Source of the DNA: Saccharum officinarum
Lineage: Eukaryota > Streptophyta > Magnoliopsida > Poales > Poaceae
Assembly: GCA_020631735.1 (NCBI GenBank)
Contig: CM036199.1
Coordinates: 15,654,834-15,718,833 of the forward strand
Reading direction: 5' to 3'
Length of the DNA stretch: 64,000 bases
The position numbers and the translations under genes are program-made. The notes beneath the pieces are model-generated. The model searched no databases. It was given only the letters and a program-made list of their open reading frames with translations, and was not told the origin of the DNA. Positions 58,215 to 64,000 of the stretch are shown here, piece after piece (position 1 is the stretch's first letter; every line of letters begins with the position of its first letter).

Positions 58215-58224
58215 AGTTTTACCT

Positions 58225-59254
58225 ATTCAAAAATTGCATGTCCATGTAGGTAGTTTTACCTATTCAGAAACTGCATGTCCATGGACACAGGGCATGAAGA
58301 CAATTTTAACCCATTCGGAAACTGCATGTCCATGCAATAATTCTGAGCTTAAAACACAACAGTTTTGACTGTAACTCTGTAAGGCTTACAAAAAGGACAA
58401 AAATACGATATACAACTTAAGTTGACTACCAGAATGCACTTGAGACATTGGGTACATGTAATCCTCAGTCAATAGAATCAAACACAAAGAAGAGGGAACC
58501 TGACATAGTGAGGCATATAGAGCAAGCAGTAAAGATCAGCTAGTACTCATCAATTATGCTCTATGGAGAGAACAAACAAATGTATCATATTATCTTTGCA
58601 ATTCTTGGCAGGGCTTAAGCCATTTAAATAAAGGCAAATAATATATACCATATAGAGTGATGTGGCTCATTATTAGAAGAATTAAATTGTTTCTCGAACT
58701 TAATGTCTGGATTCAAAGCTGGCACTGCACCACACATACAATAGGCAATCTTTGGCAGAGCTGTTGACTACAAAAATAAAATATTTTAGATAGAGGAAGA
58801 AATAATAAGTCTTTATAGATGTGCTGTTCATCATTTGTTGTTGCGACTTGACGGAGGCAGGGCCATCTAGAAAGGTGTATTTGCAATTCAATCAGAATAA
58901 ATGTGCAAGCATCGCAGGTCGCTAATTAGATTAAATAAATAAAGGAATAAATATGTTGATTGGGCCACCAAATTTTGGTTAGATAATGATGTAGCATTGC
59001 CGCTTAGGTATGAACCTTATAGTAATAGAAGTGACAGCTTAACTAACCTCATTTTCACCGAGTTCGCCTGCAAAACATTAAAAAAGGAAATAAAGTGTAA
59101 TCGCCGGCTTCTGCAATCATATAAAGCAAGACAATAAAATTGATAAAATGTAATCGCTGACTTCTGCAGTCATATGAATTAAGACAATAAAATGTTTGAT
59201 AATGGAAGCTACGTCATTTCTGTTTCGGCAATCATATGTATGCAACCTGCGACG
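58225..59254. other. No gene recognised; local direct repeats at the left
   Basis: Three copies of a segment ending AACTGCATGTCCATG or AATTGCATGTCCATG occur at about 58229-58335. The rest is AT-rich without credible ORFs. Confidence 0.5.
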
Positions 59255-60200
59255 CTATCTGAAAAGTATAGTCCAACTCAAATCTATACCTACCTGAAAT
59301 GCATCCAGCATCCATGGCTGTGCAGCCACTAAATAATTCAGAAAGTTTAGAAATGAGCGTGCGGTGGGGATTTTTTTTACATGGGAACTCAAAGATCGTA
59401 GACTGGGGAAGAAGCTGCGCTGGTGCCTTACTACCTTTTCGTCGGGTGGCACGACATGCCTGATGGGGCTGGATTCGCCGGCGGAGGTCTCCCCGTAGTC
59501 GTGACCCACGGTTAGGATGAGTGCCGCCTCACTACGTCCTTCACAGATCGACGGTGGCGTTGAGCAATCATTGCCCGTGGCATCCAGCGGCCCTGCAGCC
59601 CACAAGAGCTTGAGGAGGGGGAAACAACAGGTGATGAAGCAACCGCGGTCATCACAGCTGTGTAGGAACGACAAAGCATGTATCGTGGCCAGGACACTAT
59701 GCCACACCGCGTCCTTTGAGGAGCTGCCTCCGTGAGCATCCGCCCGCTGCAAAGCCCCATTCACCCGGCACTGGAGGCCATGGGGCGAGTGAATGGAGAT
59801 GCGCGCTGTACAACCCCACCGCCGATGTGCCCTGCACAGGGATGATGCCGCTAGGATGTTCTCCATGCCGAGGAGGGGGAGGAGGTTTTTTATGGAGGCG
59901 AGAAGTGTCTATGGAAGGTTGAAGATCGAGCGGCAGATCCACCGCTGGCAACAAAGAAGACCGATGCAGCAAGGTGGTCAGGTTAGTTTCATGGACACTG
60001 CTCGCGGTAGGAGATGGCGGAGTAGAGGAAGGCAACCGGGGGCGGGCGGGTGGTGGTGGCGGCGGCAGCGCGGAGGAGAACAAAGGCTCCAATCGGAGGA
60101 AGCGGAGGCGTCAAGGATGGGGAAAGATGGAGATGCGTGGAGGGTTCCTATTTGCTTGATTTCTTTTAGGAACATGAGGGAGTCTCGGTACATTGCGTGA
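59255..60200 (-). other. Exon-like GC-rich stretch of unknown identity
   Basis: Two overlapping minus-strand frames (59866-59255 and 60092-59697) have higher GC than their surroundings. One runs into a good donor (CAG|GTAGGT, complement of about 59287-59295). Translation shows Pro- and Ser-rich segments and no domain I recognise. It may be the first exon of an unrecognised gene, a non-coding transcript, or a gene fragment. Confidence 0.3.
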
Positions 60201-60603
60201 AACCAACGCGACACATTTTTTTTTGTGCGGTGGATACGAAGCCATCACAACAGAACTGCCACGCGGCTGCAGTTGAAAGGCCGTTGCGGTGGATAGAGAG
60301 GGATTCTTTCCGTGACTAGGATGTAGATATTTTGGTGTATGGAGTGTTCCACGTTGCTCTCCTTTGCTGCTGCTTATTCGCCCAATTAGTTGACTTTCTA
60401 GCTAATCTGTCCCGTCAAATGACTCAAATCCATGGGCCCATATAGCTGGTGAAGCACCCCCTCTAGCGATAGCGAGCCCCCATCCTTCCCAAATCCAACC
60501 TAACGCTGAATCCTGCAGCAAAGCGACAAAACTGTCACAAAACCTGCAAGCTCGACCGGACCCGGCGCGGCCTCTCCCGCCCGCCCGATCGAGAAACGTA
60601 AAA

Positions 60604-60742
60604 ATGGCTGGAGAAGTGCTCGTCGCTGTGGAGGGTGGCCGGGCGCGCGACTACGGCGGCGGCGTGACGTTCTCCGTCGTGGTCACCAGCCTCATGGCCG
60701 CTTCCTGCGGCCTCATCTTCGGCTACGACATTGGCGTCTCAG
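60604..60742 (+). CDS. Hexose/H+ symporter (STP/MST family), first exon only
   Basis: ATG at 60604 (AAAAATGGC context) opens 46 codons plus one base and ends at a donor (CTCAG|GTGTGC). The sequence M-A-G-E, then Y-G-G-G-V-T-F-S-V, then A-A-S-C-G-L-I-F-G-Y-D-I-G-V-S matches the N-terminus and first membrane helix of plant sugar transport proteins, which import monosaccharides with protons across the plasma membrane. The next exon should begin with the G-V-T-x-M segment. It is not found before the window end, so the first intron exceeds 3.2 kb or the gene is truncated. The short GC-rich upstream region (60450-60603) probably holds the 5' UTR. Confidence 0.85.
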
Positions 60743-60962
60743 GTGTGCTCTCTGCTGGCTCCTGATGGCTTGATTTTCTGTGTTAGATGATGTACTCCAT
60801 AGAGCAGCATGCCTCTTCCAACATATGCGTGGAGCAAACGCACGTGCTATATATTTGCGGTTCGTTTGCTTTCTGATTGCATCTTGTGGTTCGTTTGCTT
60901 CCTGATTGCATCTTGTGCCACTCCGGCAGCCAATCCCACTAATAAATTAAGAGAGTTGCTAT

Positions 60963-61082
60963 CACCCGGTTCAGCAGGCTGTTTCTGCGGCTTATAAGTC
61001 GGCTGTGGCTGTTTTTATTATGAGAGAAAAACACTGTACCACGACTGATAAGCCGTGCTGATAAGAGCAGCCGAACAGGGTG
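60963..61082. mobile_element. Short MITE in the STP intron
   Basis: The ends CACCCGGTTCAGCAG and GCAGCCGAACAGGGTG are imperfect inverted repeats. The interior (GGCTTATAAGTCGGCTG, GAGAGAAAAACACTGT) matches the element at 62381-62500. Related MITEs are common in panicoid grasses. Confidence 0.7.
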
Positions 61083-61322
61083 ATATTTCAGGTGGCAACA
61101 ACTCACAAGAGACAACTAGTACAGTTTAAATGACAATTTACAAGAGATAATGAACATTTTTACAACTAAACAACTAGTGCAGATCAATGAAGAATTGGAG
61201 CCTGCTTTTTTTGTATTGAGCTGCTAGACAGCTACACCATGTTGCTTGATTGATCACACACAGCTGCGTGTTAACATCAGTAGGAGTTGCAGAATACAGA
61301 CTTTGTCCTTAAATTTACTCGA

Positions 61323-62347
61323 GGAAAAAGTCTACTTAACCCCTGAACTATCGGTCAGTGTCTAACCTACACATCTAACTATAAAACCGTCTATTTTATA
61401 CCCTGAACTTTTCAAAACCGTTCAAATTACACCCTGGAGCGGTTTTGGACGACGGTTTGCTACAGTAACGACGGCTTTGACTTTTCTTTTTTTATTTATT
61501 TCCGCTGAATCTTTGAAAAATCATAGTAAATCACAGAAAAATCATAAAATAGAAAATCTAATTTTGTTGGACTTCACATGAGTAGATCTACACAATGAAT
61601 ATATAATATAGTATGCTTTAGTACAAATTTTTTATGTAGCTTTAAATTAGTTAGAAAATCAAATTTTGTCTGTAATTAATTGGAATAATTCATAGCTACA
61701 GCTTTTATGGTCCAATTGTGGTTAAATTTTTATAGTGAACTAATTATTGTATGCTTGAATTGTAGTAAAAATTTCATACTGATTGGATCATGTATAATTT
61801 AATTATAGATTTATTTATATTTAACAAGCATAAACCGAAATAAATATATAACTAAGTTATATATGATCCAATGAGTATGAAATTTTTACTATAGTTCAAG
61901 CATATAATAATAACCCATAAAAATTTCACCACAATTGGACTATAGAAGCTGTAACTATGAATTATTCCAATTAATTACAGACAAAATTTGATTTTCTAAC
62001 TAATTTAAAGCTACAGAAAAAATTTGTATTAAAGCATACTATATTATATGTTCATTGTGTAGATCTACTCATGTGGAGTCCAACAAAATTAGATTTTCTA
62101 TTTCATATTTTTCTGTGATCTACTATGATTTTTCAAAGATTCAGCGGAAATAAATAGAAAAAGGAAAAGTCAAAACGCCGTTACTGCAGCAAAACCATGG
62201 TTACTGTAGCAAAACCGCCGTCCAAAACCGCTCTAGGGTGTACTTTGAACGGTTTTGAAAAGTTCAGGGTGTAAAACAAACGATTTTATAGTTGGGGTGT
62301 AAGTTAGACACTAGCTGATAGTTTAGGGGATTAAGTAGACTTTTTCC
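61323..62347. mobile_element. Fold-back element with about 480-bp inverted arms and a 10-bp target duplication
   Basis: The ends are GGAAAAAGTCTACTTAA and its exact complement TTAAGTAGACTTTTTCC. The flanks are ATTTACTCGA (61313-61322) and ATTTACTTGA (62348-62357), a 10-bp duplication with one change. The two arms stay complementary almost to the centre (about 61830). A duplication of about 10 bp and long arms suggest a Mutator-like MITE. There is no coding capacity. Confidence 0.9.
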
Positions 62348-62380
62348 ATTTACTTGATGCTGTATAGACCATGTGTTTTG

Positions 62381-62500
62381 GCCCCGTTCGGTTGTGCTGA
62401 TAAGCTGGCTGAAAAACACTGTTGGCTGATTTGTTGCGAGAGAAAAATACTATTCCGACTGAAAAAACAAGCTGAAAAAGACGGATTATAAACCGGGTGT
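62381..62500. mobile_element. Second copy of the short MITE family
   Basis: It starts GGCCCCGTTCGGTTGTGCTG and ends near TTATAAACCGGGTGTATT. It shares GATAAGCTGGCTG, GAAAAACACTG and GAGAGAAAAATACT with the copy at 60963. Confidence 0.65.
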
Positions 62501-63450
62501 ATTGAGATCCGCAATTATATGCACATTTACTATTGATTCCGCAAGCTCGACGGGGAAATCATGAAATTTATTTTGGATGTAACATTTAAGATCTTTTTCT
62601 TCTCTCAAATACGCAAGTGTTCCGTATCATTATATCAAAATAGAAGAATAGTATCAAAACACTTTGCAACTGGTATCCCAGTGCAAACACAACCAAATTT
62701 TAGTTTGTACCAACCTTTCTCCATTTCTTATAAGGTTGTAGTAGGGCACAGATTGATGGAATAGTTTACATAATAAATGATAAAACTCTTGATGGCTCTA
62801 GTCCTCTAGCTATTCAAGTGCAAAAAGGGAGAGGATTTCCGTTCAGGACATAGAGGTGAAGCATGAGAATCCAGTCCGGACATGTATTGAAATTGAGTGG
62901 AAACGGCATGCCACATGAACTGTTATAGGGATTGGATGAAACCTAGTCCGACCATCTAAGCTGACATCTGCTGGCCACTATTACTGGGTATCCTGGGCTC
63001 CTGGCAAAATGCATGGTGTAGTGCCTTCTCGTGTAGCGCAATTATCAGTGTAGCACAGGGCCAAAGATATCTTCCAATAGTGGTTGGTGCGTATCCAGCA
63101 ATAACGCGGAACAAGCAGAGACAACCCTCACTAAGACGACATTCCTGTACAAGTAAACCACAGCACAGCAGGATATACATGTGGTGATCGAAAAGTAGTC
63201 AGCAGCTTGGGGAAAACGACAGGGTTTATCCGCTCCGCGTTCCCCACTTAAATTTTGAGTATGGGTCTATCTGAGATTCCCTTTTTCTAAAAAAAACGGC
63301 TAACTAAAGATATTGATAAACCTACATCATCTTGACTCAGGAGATGCGATTCAGTCTGGATATGCGCATCTAAGAGCAACTCTATCCTTTCTAATTAATT
63401 TATAGAAATATTATCTTGTGCGTATAGCCATCATGGTTGTCATCTTCACG
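62501..63450. other. No gene recognised; presumed STP intron
   Basis: AT-rich DNA. Neither strand shows an STP exon or other domain. Confidence 0.5.
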
Positions 63451-63588
63451 TAGTCTCTCCGTTCTAAAGCGTAAGTTGCTCTAGCTTTTCTAGATATAAT
63501 AGATACATAGCTTTTGCTAGATATATATTATGTCTATATATAATAAAAGATATACATCTAGAAAAGTCAAAACAACTTAAAAATGGAT
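63451..63588. mobile_element. Degenerate Stowaway-like MITE
   Basis: TCTCTCCGTTCTAAAGCGTA at the left and an eroded complement (ACTTAAAAATGGATGG) at the right, with complementary arms around TTTTCTAGATAT and ATCTAGAAAAGTC. The TA target sites are not clear. Confidence 0.45.
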
Positions 63589-63640
63589 GGTCTTCTTGTG
63601 TTGCGTCTATAACATGCATGTAGCCAATTCCTAGATAAAT

Positions 63641-63780
63641 ATAAGTATCCCTAAACCAGGAGTTTTTTTCAGAGAGCGGAGAGCACCTGGCATGCATGTA
63701 GATTAAATTTCCATCCTAGATAGCATATTATAAGTATCCCTCAACCAGGAGTTTTTTTCAGAGAGCGGAGAGCACCTCTG
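63641..63780. repeat. Direct duplication of about 50 bp, 89 bp apart
   Basis: ATAAGTATCCCTAAACCAGG at 63641 and ATAAGTATCCCTCAACCAGG at 63730 each continue with AGTTTTTTTCAGAGAGCGGA to the GAGCACCT end. Confidence 0.85.
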
Positions 63781-64000
63781 GCGCTGTTCATAAATTTCCA
63801 TCAACATTCACTGTTTACTTTCTTTTTTTGTTTTTTTCTCAGATAATTTAAAATAATTTTTTCACTGTTTATGACGGGCACGGCGACAGCGCGCCCACCG
63901 TGCTAGTGTGCCATATGCAGGGACGGGTGTAAGCCATCAGGGGACTCGAGCCCTACCGTTCGGCAACCCATGGAGTCACTCCCCCTCTAAATTTTTGCGA
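63781..64000. other. No gene recognised
   Basis: A T-rich stretch followed by GC-rich sequence. No STP exon is seen before the window ends. Confidence 0.4.

Overview
This window is repeat-dominated plant nuclear DNA, most likely from a grass and plausibly a panicoid one. It has long introns, LTR retrotransposons of SIRE/Maximus, Ale-like and Tekay type, a CACTA transposon, Stowaway, Tourist and hAT MITEs, and two host genes split by introns with GT..AG borders. The family calls rest on motifs and domain order that I recognise; the species call is inference. I saw no tRNA, rRNA, CRISPR or bacterial operon structure. One 100-base assembly gap lies at 15044-15143.

Layout, left part. Positions 1-4063 hold the LTR and gag of a SIRE-type Ty1-copia element on the minus strand, cut by the window edge. 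Positions 4064-6065 hold a decayed LINE tail and three MITEs. The 5' part of a GPAA1/GAA1 gene (GPI transamidase subunit) lies on the plus strand; five coding exons run from 7440 to 9870, and the remaining exons are not found. A broken Ty1-copia element (10252 to the gap), a TAG-rich repeat and a decayed CACTA element with a TNP2-type transposase on the minus strand (to 22404) follow.

Layout, middle part. A SIRE-type LTR start (23169-23582) is cut by a complete Tekay-type Ty3-gypsy element on the minus strand (23583-35341). This element carries an additional sense ORF between its 5' LTR and gag. Directly against its right LTR lies an 18.5 kb cluster of endogenous pararetrovirus DNA (Caulimoviridae, badnavirus/tungrovirus-like; 35342-53889). 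The cluster contains two nearly identical, oppositely oriented, unit-length viral genomes of about 5.85-5.9 kb, followed by a mosaic of promoter and leader fragments in both orientations that ends in a (TA)n microsatellite.

The viral units are the most interesting part. Each has a tRNA-Met primer binding site, a first ORF without any methionine codon, a movement-protein domain, a coat-protein domain with a CCHC knuckle and the badnavirus-type second cysteine motif, a 3' domain of unknown function, a promoter and a long leader. Neither unit has a protease, reverse transcriptase or RNase H region. No ATG occurs in any sense frame between the primer binding site and the movement-protein start, as expected for a shunt/leaky-scanning strategy like that known for rice tungro bacilliform virus. 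Both copies carry frame-breaking lesions, mostly different ones.

Layout, right part. Positions 53990-60600 hold unidentified repeat-like DNA, a non-autonomous transposon with ACCCGA-rich ends and a 10-bp target duplication (57511-58214), and a GC-rich exon-like stretch of unknown nature on the minus strand. The first exon of a hexose/H+ symporter gene (STP/MST type) lies at 60604-60742. Its first intron runs to the window end and holds MITEs and a 1 kb fold-back element with a 10-bp target duplication.
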